Below, in pieces: positions 1-6,644 of a stretch of DNA of 9,859 bases. Below the pieces are notes generated by a model. That model ran no database searches, was not told the origin of the DNA, and worked only from the letters and a program-made list of their open reading frames with translations. Both the position numbers and the translations under genes were made by a program. Numbering within the stretch: the first letter of the stretch is position 1; every line of letters starts with the position of its first letter. Source of the stretch: Candidatus Peribacteria bacterium (GTDB taxonomy: Bacteria; Patescibacteria; JAEDAM01; Absconditabacterales; Absconditicoccaceae); assembly GCA_031280545.1 (NCBI GenBank), contig JAITGP010000004.1:1-9859 (forward strand), in the 5' to 3' direction.

Positions 1-168
1 TCTAGAGGAGAATTTGCCACGATCCTTTCAAGAATTTTGTTTGGAGATCAATATGATGGAGTAAGTACACCGTACTATGCAGCTCACTTGAATGCGTTAA
101 ATAAATTGGGAATCATGCAGGTAATCAATAATCCAGAAGTGAACATCATAATTTGGACAGAAGTGTAG
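1..168 (+). CDS. SLH-like domain surface protein, C-terminal fragment
   Basis: Frame 1 is open from the first base to a TAG at 166-168 and gives 55 residues; the 5' end lies outside the window. The stretch starting SRGEFATILSRILFGD, followed by PYYAAHLNALNKLGIM, resembles the S-layer-homology-like repeat found at the C-terminus of many SR1/Gracilibacteria surface proteins (recalled family pattern, not searched). Such domains attach exported proteins to the cell envelope. The final residues (IIIWTEV) are odd. They are an out-of-frame reading of rhuM-related DNA, whose own reading frame begins near 147-150. The natural end of the SLH-like domain therefore seems to have been lost at a recombination junction. 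The SLH-like assignment is fairly sure; the role of the missing N-terminal part is unknown. Confidence 0.6.
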   Translation, partial: SRGEFATILSRILFGDQYDGVSTPYYAAHLNALNKLGIMQVINNPEVNIIIWTEV

Positions 169-377
169 TTTCCAAACATCTAAAAAACCTTTTTATTGAA
201 GGAGAATTGGAAGAAGAGAGCATATGTGCAATTTTTGCACATATGGGTAATGATGGGAAACAGCAGTATCAGACAAACTTTTACAATTTGGATGCAATTC
301 TTTCAGTTTGATATCGTGTAAATTCGAAAAATACTATTATTTTCCGTAAACGAGCCAGTAGTGTGCTAAAAGAATAA
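150..377 (+). pseudogene. rhuM-family fragment (decayed at both ends)
   Basis: Reading the frame that starts at 150, with the TGA at 309-311 as glycine, gives about 75 residues ending at a TAA at 375-377. Recognisable blocks are DRSVVSKHLKNLF, EGELEEESICAIFAH, TNFYNLDAILSVGYRVNS and a terminal VLKE. These match the virulence RhuM family (DRSVISKHLKNIF, FYNLDAIISVGYRVNSK and FRIWATKVLKE in typical members). The TGA falls on the glycine of SVGYRVNS. The usual N-terminal part is missing: the frame closes at a TAA at 129-131 and shows no homology before 150. The usual long C-terminal domain is missing after VLKE. Function of intact RhuM is not firmly known; members often sit beside restriction-modification or other accessory genes. 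This copy looks non-functional. Confidence 0.8.
221..245. repeat. perfect 11-bp inverted repeat, 3-nt loop
   Basis: CATATGTGCAA at 221-231 and its exact reverse complement at 235-245 flank TTT. No T-run follows on either strand, so it is not a typical intrinsic terminator. It lies inside codons of the rhuM remnant (SICAIFAHM), so it may simply be coding sequence. Confidence 0.5.
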
Positions 378-512
378 TTGAGACAATAAAGATACCAATT
401 CTCCCCTTCCATAAAATAGCATTAGAAATAAAATAACATTTCTATCACATAAACAAGGTTCATATATCTTACCCCTCGCATTTCACTATTTACTACCACA
501 CCTTCATAGCTA

Positions 513-980
513 TTAAAAATCTCTAAAAATCTGTTGTTTTTCTTTTCGTTGATTATCTTCAGCGGTAGATTTATCTATTATTTTTTCCTTAGAAAGAGGA
601 ACTTCTTCCACATCAATAGAAGAACTAGGATCTAGATCCCATACATCAATCTCTTCTGGAATATTATTTGGAACATCTTCTTCTATAATATTTTCATCAA
701 AAGTTTCCTCTTTTGAAATATTTTCCTCTACTCTATTAGAGAGATTTTCTGTAGCCAGGAATTGTTCATAATCATAATCTATCTGCATTTGAAGCCAATA
801 TTTAATAGGATCACCAAAAACATTATGCAGTAAATAATCCCATTGAATCGTAATATTTCTCTTTCCTTTAATAAGTTCGTTCACCTCACTCACTTTCTTT
901 CCCACCAAAAATGCAAACTTTTTCTGAGTTCGTCCTTGATCTTTAATGGTATTTCCGAGAAGGATTCCAGGGTGTTGCAT
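513..980 (-). CDS. HigA/VapI-like HTH antitoxin-type regulator with acidic C-terminal tail
   Basis: 155 residues, ending in TAA. Residues 1-75 follow the HigA/VapI antidote pattern: HPG near the N-terminus, an XRE-type helix-turn-helix around residues 18-45 with VNELIKGKRNIT, then FGDPIKYWLQMQIDYDY, matching the family's FG..P.FWLNLQ..YD. Residues 76-155 are an extension rich in Asp and Glu, probably disordered, that I do not recognise and that typical HigA proteins of about 100 residues lack. HigA proteins bind operator DNA and neutralise a HigB RNase. No HigB/RelE-like partner is seen on either side, so it is orphaned here or acts as a plain regulator. The ATG at 980 is favoured because an in-frame stop lies just upstream. 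No Shine-Dalgarno is visible. The upstream 170 bp hold the TTCACT repeats it may bind. Confidence 0.72.
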   Translation of the reverse strand: MQHPGILLGNTIKDQGRTQKKFAFLVGKKVSEVNELIKGKRNITIQWDYLLHNVFGDPIKYWLQMQIDYDYEQFLATENLSNRVEENISKEETFDENIIEEDVPNNIPEEIDVWDLDPSSSIDVEEVPLSKEKIIDKSTAEDNQRKEKQQIFRDF

Positions 981-1029
981 ATAAAAATAAGTCTGAAAAC
1001 TAAAGGGGGTTTTAAATATTCACAACTAT

Positions 1030-1201
1030 AGTGAATTAATTCACCAATCCAGTGAACTCTTCTAGTATATTCCAAATTTCAAAAAAAAGCAACTTTTTAT
1101 TCACTATTTCACTGAATATGTGAATTTTTATCATTTTTTTCACAAAAATTCACTATAATTGTTAAAAAGTTCACTACTTCTATGAATCAGTGAATTTTTA
1201 T
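1030..1201. promoter_or_regulatory. TTCACT/AGTGAA operator-like repeat array
   Basis: About ten copies of TTCAC/GTGAA lie in roughly 170 bp. AGTGAA is at 1030, 1051 and 1189; TTCACT is at 1100, 1108, 1149 and 1170; looser copies are at 1040, 1120 and 1139. A perfect palindrome, GTGAATTAATTCAC, spans 1031-1044. Two 32-bp units, 1100-1131 and 1170-1201, match at 27 of 32 positions with a 70-bp period. Each unit is a nested dyad: outer TTCAC/GTGAA arms around an inner TTC/TGAA pair. Spacings of 21 bp (1030 to 1051, 1149 to 1170) equal two helical turns. The array lies between the pseudouridine synthase and the HTH gene, both on the minus strand, upstream of the latter. An autoregulatory operator is most likely; plasmid-type iterons are an alternative. 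Confidence 0.6.
1064..1092 (-). promoter_or_regulatory. putative promoter of the HTH gene
   Basis: On the minus strand, TTGCTT (1092-1087) and TATACT (1069-1064) are separated by 17 bp. The start point would fall near 1057, so the AGTGAA copy at 1051 and the palindrome at 1031-1044 lie in the initial transcribed region, a position suited to repression. The -35 match is weak. Confidence 0.4.
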
Positions 1202-1212
1202 GTGGCGTGATG

Positions 1213-1253
1213 GGTAGCAAAATCACAGACCTATCGGAAGAGGGTTTGCTACC
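1213..1253. repeat. 9-bp inverted repeat after the pseudouridine synthase gene
   Basis: GGTAGCAAA (1213-1221) and TTTGCTACC (1245-1253) form perfect arms around a 23-nt loop, just downstream of the gene ending at 1266. There is no U-run after the hairpin, so it is at best an atypical 3' end structure. Confidence 0.4.
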
Positions 1254-1265
1254 GCAATAACAGAG

Positions 1266-1916
1266 CTACACTGTCTCTATCCCTACAGAAAAAAGTTGCA
1301 GGTTCGAATATCCTTTGTGGGCAGATTTTGAATAGAGTTTATCTCAACAAAGAGGATATCCAATTGACGAAAGGTGGGCTCTGATTTGATGACGAAATCC
1401 TTTTTGAATACGAATGAGCAAAATCGAGGTGTTGGTCGTAGGTAGAAATTGAAATTCGATGATTTCCGTAGTGAGATGGTGAGGAGTTCATTTAATTTTT
1501 TGTAAATCATTCTCTTGTTTTACAACCACCATACGATCAGGGTTAAATTTATGATGAGCGATGGGATAGGAGATAACATACTTACCTCTTTTCATAAGAG
1601 GGGTAAAATCCCCATAAACTTCAGCAAGATAATACTTATTGAGTTGGAAAGAGGACTGAAGAGATTTAAACTGCTGATACACTCTAGGATTTTTAGCGAA
1701 ATAGAGTAAACCTGAAGTTTCATTATCAAGGCGGTTAAGTAGTCAGAGTTCTCTTTCTCTACCGAAGAAAGCGAAAAGAGATTGGACAATCAGATTTTTT
1801 TCTCTCTCTTTTTCTGCTAGGAGGTAGTCGAGAAATGATTTTTCTTTACCAAAAGAGGAGGGAACGCCTGCGGGTTTTCGGAAGTAGTAGCAATAGTCGT
1901 CTTGGTAGTAAAGCAT
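1266..1916 (-). CDS. RluA-family RNA pseudouridine synthase
   Basis: 216 residues, stop TAG, split by three TGA codons read as Gly (residues 58, 143 and 191). The protein isomerises uridine to pseudouridine in rRNA or tRNA. The family signature is clear: FRKPAGVPS near residues 12-20; the catalytic motif LGLLNRLDNETSGL with Asp64 as the expected nucleophile; FKSL...KYYLAEVYGDF; PIAHH; and the C-terminal block FRHQIRAHLSSIGYP followed by CGDKLY (about 174-195). Gly58 and Gly191 are family-conserved positions. There is no room for an N-terminal S4 domain, so it resembles the short RluA/TruC-like members rather than RluC or RluD; the target uridine cannot be told. The ATG at 1916 suits the domain start; no Shine-Dalgarno is seen. 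Standard-code annotation would leave only scattered fragments. Confidence 0.9.
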
Positions 1917-1951
1917 AAGAATACAAAAGATTAGTAAAGAGATTTCTGAAG

Positions 1952-1981
1952 ATTGTAAATAGTGTAATTTTTTTCTGTCGA
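1952..1981 (-). promoter_or_regulatory. putative promoter of the pseudouridine synthase gene
   Basis: On the minus strand TCGACA (1981-1976) and TACAAT (1957-1952) are 18 bp apart, each one base from consensus. This gives a leader of roughly 30 nt before the ATG at 1916. Confidence 0.5.
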
Positions 1982-2010
1982 AAAAAAAGTCCTATTTTGG
2001 AGATTTTAGC

Positions 2011-2039
2011 TTGACTTCATATATATATTTACGTATGAT
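2011..2039 (+). promoter_or_regulatory. strong sigma70-like promoter of the 93-residue ORF
   Basis: TTGACT (2011-2016), a 17-bp AT-rich spacer and TATGAT (2034-2039). The predicted start near 2046 leaves a leader of about 50 nt with no Shine-Dalgarno. Confidence 0.65.
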
Positions 2040-2096
2040 ATGTAAAATAACAACAAAAATTTTAGTATTAACAAATAAAACAAGTAAGCAAAAATT

Positions 2097-2378
2097 ATGA
2101 GCACAACAGTAATTAGGAACACAACAGTCGAAAATATTGAACTTCTTTACAACGATGTTGTGAGGTGTTCAATTAATGGGGGAAATAATTTATATTTCCA
2201 TATTACCAATATTATTCGTGTGTACGAAGTTTTATCAAACAGTACAGACAATAAAAATTACTCTTTTATTTTATCAGATGGTGTAAGCATTATTACAACC
2301 CCTGAAAAAGGAAAATTGTTATTTAATCGCTGGAATGACTACCAGCAATTAACCTGGAACAAATATCACAGCTTGTAA
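2097..2378 (+). CDS. hypothetical protein, 93 residues
   Basis: I do not recognise this protein. It is a 93-residue soluble-looking polypeptide with no signal peptide or membrane segment, rich in Asn and Ile. The middle (NNLYFHITNIIRVYEVL) and later part (YSFILSDGVSIITTPEKGKLLF) look like alternating beta-strand and helix, and the C-terminus is aromatic (RWNDYQQLTWNKYHSL). It contains no TGA and ends in TAA. Support for a real gene is contextual: a good promoter ends 57 bp upstream and a stem-loop with T-run lies just past the stop, making a single-gene transcription unit between two minus-strand genes. The start at 2097 is the first ATG in frame after the predicted transcription start. Function unknown. 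Confidence 0.6.
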   Translation: MSTTVIRNTTVENIELLYNDVVRCSINGGNNLYFHITNIIRVYEVLSNSTDNKNYSFILSDGVSIITTPEKGKLLFNRWNDYQQLTWNKYHSL

Positions 2379-2394
2379 ATCGAATAAAACTATT

Positions 2395-2431
2395 TAAAAA
2401 ATGCCGTGGTTTACTATCACGACATTTTTTT
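2395..2431. terminator. bidirectional intrinsic terminator
   Basis: A stem of AAAAAATGCCGTG paired with CACGACATTTTTTT (one internal mismatch) encloses a 9-nt loop. T-runs follow the stem on both strands. It sits between the convergent 93-residue ORF (ends 2378) and secF (ends 2455) and can serve both. Confidence 0.75.
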
Positions 2432-2454
2432 ATATTCAGAGTTTTTTTACTTTT

Positions 2455-3408
2455 CTATAATTTTCCTTGCTCTGCTTTAAATTTTCCCATAAAGAGATAA
2501 GCGAGAGGACCACCCACAAAGATTGAACAAATGGCAGCTGCAATTACTCCTACTCCAACGGTGAAGGCAAATTGTTGAAGGACACCTGTCCCAAAAATAA
2601 ACATTGAGATCAATACAAGTAGAGTGGAAAGAGAAGTTCCAATAGATCTTTTCATCGTTTGTCGAAGGGAATCTTCAATGATTTTTCCAATCAGGATATT
2701 TTTGTCTTTTGCATGACGAAGGATATTTTCTCTTATTCTATCAAAGATCACAATTACATCGTTAATACCATAAGCTACGACCGTAAGCACTGCGATAATA
2801 AATACCGTATCTACCTGGATAGTGGAATTAAACATCATTCGAAGTCCATATGCTCCCAGAGTGATGAGTACATTAAAGAGTAATACACAAAGCACAGATC
2901 CTCCCAATACTTGAGCAGGGATATCTTTTCTAATTTTTGCGAAAGCAAAGAGCATATACACTACCATTAAGATAATTCCGACAATCAAAGCTTGGAAAGC
3001 GGAAGTTTTCATGTAAGATCAGACACTTGGTCCGATAATTGCCTGTCCAATAATATCATTGGAAGAAGAAACGAGTTGTTCGGAAGTGATGAAATTTTGT
3101 ACGTCTTTTGAGAGTTGAGCAACTTTTTCATCGTTTTCAAGAGAGGCATTGATTTTGATTTGAACGTCTTCAGGAGTCTGATTAATATGTACATTTGCGT
3201 TGGTATATCCATTTTTTGCTAGATAAGCTTCTAGTTTGTCTTGGATGGCTTGGGGATCGGCTTGCGTGATAATGGACATATTCACACCTCCTGTGAATTC
3301 TTCGGAGAATTTTGCATTGAGGATAAAGAGAAACAGCGATGCAAGAGATAATGCCAAAGCACATACTACTCGAATGTAAGATCTCTTGATGATGTGAAAT
3401 TTTTTCAT
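2455..3408 (-). CDS. secF: protein translocase subunit SecF
   Basis: 317 residues, stop TAG. SecF works with SecD in the cytoplasmic membrane, using the proton-motive force to complete Sec-dependent export. Residues 12-30 form the first membrane helix, followed by FTGGVN, the family's DFTGG motif, and a periplasmic domain to about residue 120. The conserved GPSVG comes next, where the glycine (residue 130) is a TGA at 3019-3021. Five further hydrophobic helices follow, including YGINDVIVIFDRIREN and the MKRSIGTSLSTLL region, which match the conserved TM4-TM5 core. The length fits SecF alone, not a SecDF fusion. secD is not directly upstream, where an ABC-F gene lies instead, so the subunits are unlinked here. 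The ATG at 3408 suits the first helix; no Shine-Dalgarno is seen. Confidence 0.92.
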
Positions 3409-3448
3409 TGGGAAAGAATGCAGAAGATTTAAAATAGGAATATAGGAG

Positions 3449-3478
3449 TATATATACAGATTTGGTGACTATTTTCAA
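3449..3478 (-). promoter_or_regulatory. weak putative secF promoter
   Basis: Minus-strand TTGAAA (3478-3473) and TATATA (3454-3449) with 18 bp between them, in the 92-bp gap after the ABC-F gene. secF could also be co-transcribed with the ABC-F gene, since no terminator is visible in the gap. Confidence 0.35.
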
Positions 3479-3500
3479 GAGGAGAATTCCCATGAAACTT

Positions 3501-4967
3501 TTATTTCTCTAGGAGCTCGTGATCCATTATTTCAAAGATTCTTTCAATCAATACTTCTTGGACAAAATACTGGTCGTGAGACACGAGTAAAATAGCTCCT
3601 TCATAGTCTACAAGTGCTTTTTCAATCACCTCTCTGGTAGCAATATCCAAGTGGTTGGTGGGTTCATCGAGGATAAGGAGGTCGTAGCTATAGCCAGAAA
3701 TTTCTGCAAATCTGAGACGGACTTTTTGTCCATAACTGAGCGTAGAAACGGATTGATTTCGGGTGATTTCTCCTAAACCAAAATTACTCAGCATTTTTTT
3801 TGCTCTGATTTGATCACGATAAACTCCTTCGACTTTGGAAAGGAATTCGTCAAGCACAGAACTCGTGGAATCAATATTGAGCTGATACTGATCAATATAA
3901 CAGGTTTTAATTCCACTTCCGATAGTGACTTTGGGATCAATATTTTTGGTAAATTGAGCAACAATGTCGCGAAGGAGGGTAGTTTTCCCTGTTCCGTTTG
4001 CTCCTTGAAGGAGAATTCTTTCTTTCCCTCGCATTTCGAAAGAACAAGCTTTGAGGAGCAGATGATCAGCGATAATAATGTCTTTTTTTTCGTAGCGAAG
4101 AATTCTTTTACTATTGTGGACTCCTCCTTCTAAGTGGAGGTTTGCTTGCTTGGTGAAACGAACTTTTTCTGGATCGGCTCCTGAAAAGTTTCTATTAAAT
4201 TGGGATCTTTTGGCTTTGAGGAGTTTCCCGAAGGTAGGATTTGCATAGTAGGAAGCTCTTTGCTCAATCAAACGAAGCCAGTCTTCCATTTTCTTTTTTC
4301 TCCTTTCATATCTCTCAGATTCTTCTTTGAGTCTCTGCTGATAGGAGGATTTTTGTTCTTTGTAGCTTTCATAGTCGCCCTCGAAATAGTGAATTTTTCC
4401 AAATTCAAAATCTAATATTCCTTCACAAACCTCATTGAGCAGAGCTCTATCATGGGAAATCATCAGAATCATTCCTGGAAAATTCTGAATATATTGAACG
4501 AATCGCTCTCTAGTTTCCGTATCAATGTGATTGGTGGGCTCATCAAGAATAAGAAGGTCTTTTTCCTGCAAAATCATCGAAGCAAAAAGGACTTTTCTCT
4601 GCTGTCCTCCGCTGAGGGTGGAAAGAGTTCTATTGAGGGAAATATCGTAGAGTCCTACCTGTCGAGTCGCTTCCAGAACTTTGTAGTCTTCTCGGGGTTG
4701 TACAAAATTTTTGAGGTACCCTTTGATGGTCACCGTATCTCCAAAGCTGATTTCCTGAGGAAGATAACCAATATTTACGTTGGTGAGTATAGAACCAGCA
4801 GTTGGTCTGATTTTTTTTGCTAATATTTTTGCAAGGGTAGTTTTTCCGACCCCATTTGGTCCTACAATTCCTAGAATATGTCTGGTAGGAAAGGTAAAAT
4901 TGAGGTGTTCAAAAATAGGACGGGTGGCTATGTAGGTTTTTTCTAGATTATTGATAGAAAGTTGCAT
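3501..4967 (-). CDS. ABC-F family ATPase (ribosome-associated type)
   Basis: 488 residues, stop TAA, no TGA codons. It has two ABC cassettes and no membrane segments, as in ABC-F proteins that bind the ribosomal E site (EttA, Uup, YheS, or antibiotic-resistance types). Cassette 1: Walker A GPNGVGKTT (36-44), signature LSGGQ (118-122), Walker B LLILDEPTNHID, then SHD. A charged linker runs from about 195 to 290 (SYKEQK...ERYERRKKKMEDW), the P-site tRNA interaction motif region. Cassette 2: Walker A GANGTGKTT (322-330), signature LSYGQ (410-414, second residue not the usual Gly), Walker B LLILDEPTNHLD, SHD. The ATG at 4967 opens right at the cassette (MQLSINNLEKTY); an ATG at 4982 is a close alternative. 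A longer TTG-started form from 5084 would begin upstream of the predicted promoter. Subfamily not assigned. Confidence 0.88.
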   Translation of the reverse strand: MQLSINNLEKTYIATRPIFEHLNFTFPTRHILGIVGPNGVGKTTLAKILAKKIRPTAGSILTNVNIGYLPQEISFGDTVTIKGYLKNFVQPREDYKVLEATRQVGLYDISLNRTLSTLSGGQQRKVLFASMILQEKDLLILDEPTNHIDTETRERFVQYIQNFPGMILMISHDRALLNEVCEGILDFEFGKIHYFEGDYESYKEQKSSYQQRLKEESERYERRKKKMEDWLRLIEQRASYYANPTFGKLLKAKRSQFNRNFSGADPEKVRFTKQANLHLEGGVHNSKRILRYEKKDIIIADHLLLKACSFEMRGKERILLQGANGTGKTTLLRDIVAQFTKNIDPKVTIGSGIKTCYIDQYQLNIDSTSSVLDEFLSKVEGVYRDQIRAKKMLSNFGLGEITRNQSVSTLSYGQKVRLRFAEISGYSYDLLILDEPTNHLDIATREVIEKALVDYEGAILLVSHDQYFVQEVLIERIFEIMDHELLEK

Positions 4968-5031
4968 TTGATTTCGTTGCATGAGATAAGGAAGAAATAT
5001 TTTTAAAGGTAGTCTGCTTTTTATGGAGGTA

Positions 5032-5059
5032 AGTATAGGATTTATGGTATTTTTTGCAA
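5032..5059 (-). promoter_or_regulatory. putative promoter of the ABC-F gene
   Basis: Minus-strand TTGCAA (5059-5054), 16-bp spacer, TATACT (5037-5032). A start near 5026 gives a leader of about 45-60 nt to the ATG at 4982 or 4967. Confidence 0.55.
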
Positions 5060-5078
5060 TGGGAAAAAGCTTTTGAGG

Positions 5079-5107
5079 TTGCAAACCTTATCCCATTTTG
5101 TTATACT
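5079..5107 (+). promoter_or_regulatory. putative rimO promoter
   Basis: TTGCAA (5079-5084), 17-bp spacer, TATACT (5102-5107). The start would be near 5114, leaving about 20 nt before the ATG at 5134. It is divergent from the ABC-F promoter 20 bp away, with the same -35 and -10 hexamers. Confidence 0.6.
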
Positions 5108-5133
5108 TGTTTTTTCATTATTTTTTTAGCCTG

Positions 5134-6477
5134 ATGTCAAAACCTCATAGTATTTCATTTATCAACCTTTGATGCACAAAAAACCTAGTAGATAGTCAGC
5201 TTTTGTTAGGAAAAATTTTATCAAATCCTACAGAAAATGTTATTTATTCTATAGATCCTTATGACCGCAGGGTGGAACTTGTTTTTCTAAATACTTGTGG
5301 ATTTATCTCCTCGGGGAGGGAAGAAATGTTTCAGACCATAGATAAACTTTTGGCTCATCATAAGAAAATTTGTCTCATTGGGTGTGCTGTGCAATATTAC
5401 GAGAAACTGACTGGAGAAAAACAAGAGCAAGCGAAACGAAAAAATCTTTCAAATAATAAGCGGATTGCAACACTTTCTCGAAATGATTTGAAAAATGTTT
5501 CAATCCTAGAACTCCTCAAGGGATTTAAAAGTCAGCTTTTTACTGATTTTGAATGGCTCGATAATCCGAGAGCTTTGACAAATATCGACAATAAATTTGA
5601 ATACCTCAAAATCGCTGAGGGGTGCAACAATTCCTGCTCGTTTTGTATCATCCCAAAAATCAGAGGAAAACAGATTTCACTCCCTATCCCAAAGATATTG
5701 GAAGAAGTACAGAATTTACTTAACCAGTGAGCTGAAGAAATTATTTTGATTGCTCAGGATTCCACGCGTTATGGGACGGATATCTATGGAAAACCCCAGC
5801 TTTTTGAACTCTTGGAAGAGATTGAACAATTGAAAGGTAAATTTCGTTATCGTGTACTATATCTCTATCCTGATTTACTTACCCTGAGCCAATTAAAAAA
5901 GCTGACTTCGTTTCAAAAGTTTATTCCATATTTTGATATTCCTCTTCAGCATATTTCTTCTCCTGTTTTGCAGAGCATGGGGAGATTTTATGATGAACAG
6001 GCAATTTACACGTTTTTGGAATTTATTAAGGAGGAATTTCCTGTGCATTTTATTCGTACAAATTTTATTATTGGATTTCCTGGGGAAACTGAAGAAGATG
6101 TAGAAAAACTTTGTGAATTTATTGCAAAAGAGTATTTTGATAATATTGCACTTTTTGAGTATCATGATGAGACTTTAGCTGAATCTTCTAAACTTCCTGA
6201 TAAGATTTCTGATAAAGTTTTACATGAGAGATTTCGTAAAATTCGCAGTTTAGTTAATCAGCTTTTTTTAGCTCATGAGAAGAGGAGAAAAGGGAAAGAA
6301 AACTGGGGGTATGTACAGGAAATACACCAATCCCATTCAGGGAAAGTTATTTTGAGTGTTCGTCCATGGTTGCATTGTCCAGAGATTGATGAAGTAGATG
6401 ATATTTCTTTGGAACAGGTTGTGATTTGTGAAGATGAGGAAGTGTATCTTGGGAGTAAAATAACTTATGTTGTATAA
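5134..6477 (+). CDS. rimO: ribosomal protein uS12 methylthiotransferase RimO
   Basis: 447 residues, stop TAA, split by TGA at 5170-5172 (Gly13) and 5728-5730 (Gly199). RimO is a radical-SAM enzyme with two iron-sulfur clusters that adds a methylthio group to an aspartate of ribosomal protein S12. The N-terminal domain begins INLGCTKNLVDSQ, the hallmark that separates RimO from MiaB, and supplies Cys14, Cys55 (NTCGFI) and Cys84 (LIGC) for the auxiliary cluster. The radical-SAM motif CNNSCSFC places Cys164, 168 and 171. Conserved stretches follow: GAEEIILIAQDSTRYGTD, YLYPD, DIPLQH and TNFIIGFPGETEEDV. A C-terminal TRAM-like domain follows from about residue 385. Only the ATG at 5134 restores the LGC motif; a standard-code start at 5203 would lose Cys14. 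No Shine-Dalgarno is present. Confidence 0.9.
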
Positions 6478-6506
6478 AAAAGTCGCATAGAAATACTACA
6501 CGACTT
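6476..6506 (-). terminator. intrinsic terminator after the acetyltransferase locus
   Basis: On the minus strand AAGTCG (6506-6501) pairs with CGACTT (6485-6480). Extra TAG/CTA pairs sit near the loop, and the hairpin ends in six Ts (6481-6476). It begins 7 nt beyond the TAA at 6513-6515 that closes the cysteine-rich tail, and overlaps the rimO stop codon. Confidence 0.6.
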
Positions 6507-6512
6507 CTTAGT

Positions 6513-6644
6513 TTACAGATTTTTTAAAGCATGTAATTTTGAGATACAGAGTTGATCGTCTGGATCAAACATCATTCCTGAACAGCAACAGAATTTTCTT
6601 TGGGAACGCTCTAAAATGTCGTTATTTCGACATTCTTTACAGCT
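6513..6644 (-). pseudogene. cysteine-rich C-terminal tail of the acetyltransferase, beyond an in-frame TAA
   Basis: Directly after the TAA at 6645-6647 the same frame stays open for 43 codons and reads SCKECRNNDILERSQRKF, then CCCSGMMFDPDDQLC and a short tail, ending in TAA at 6513-6515. In the related acetyltransferase family, as I recall it, DEAFW is followed by a residue such as Lys and then C..C...DIL....R.MCLCTGM. The match in frame and order is too good for chance. The six cysteines suggest metal binding, which is inference. The interrupting codon is one substitution from AAA (Lys). Either the gene carries a nonsense mutation and this tail is lost, or the stop is read through, or there is a sequence error. 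The terminator lies just after this tail rather than after the early stop. Confidence 0.75.

Noticed and set aside
423..444. 7-bp inverted repeat TAGAAAT/ATTTCTA downstream of the HTH gene
   Set aside because: AT-only-like stem without a T-run; expected by chance in such AT-rich sequence, so not called a terminator.
1036..1134. A 32-codon minus-strand ORF (ATG at 1134) inside the repeat array
   Set aside because: Low complexity, no ribosome binding site, and its codons are the repeated TTCAC/GTGAA elements; the operator reading explains it better.
1290..1322. A tRNA T-arm-like GGTTCGAAT
   Set aside because: It lies within the C-terminal codons of the pseudouridine synthase on the other strand, the arm does not pair properly, and no acceptor stem or anticodon arm is present.
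2102..2128. 9-bp direct repeat CACAACAGT at the start of the 93-residue ORF
   Set aside because: Short, only two copies, explained by the repeated NTTV/STTV-type codons.
4968..5084. N-terminal extension of the ABC-F protein from a TTG at 5084
   Set aside because: The extension resembles nothing in the family and would begin upstream of the predicted promoter at 5059-5032; ATG 4967 or 4982 fits the domain start.
5203..5730. rimO as two separate genes (from 5203 and from 5746)
   Set aside because: Both parts are in one frame joined by a TGA-encoded Gly, and the start at 5134 restores the conserved LGC cysteine.
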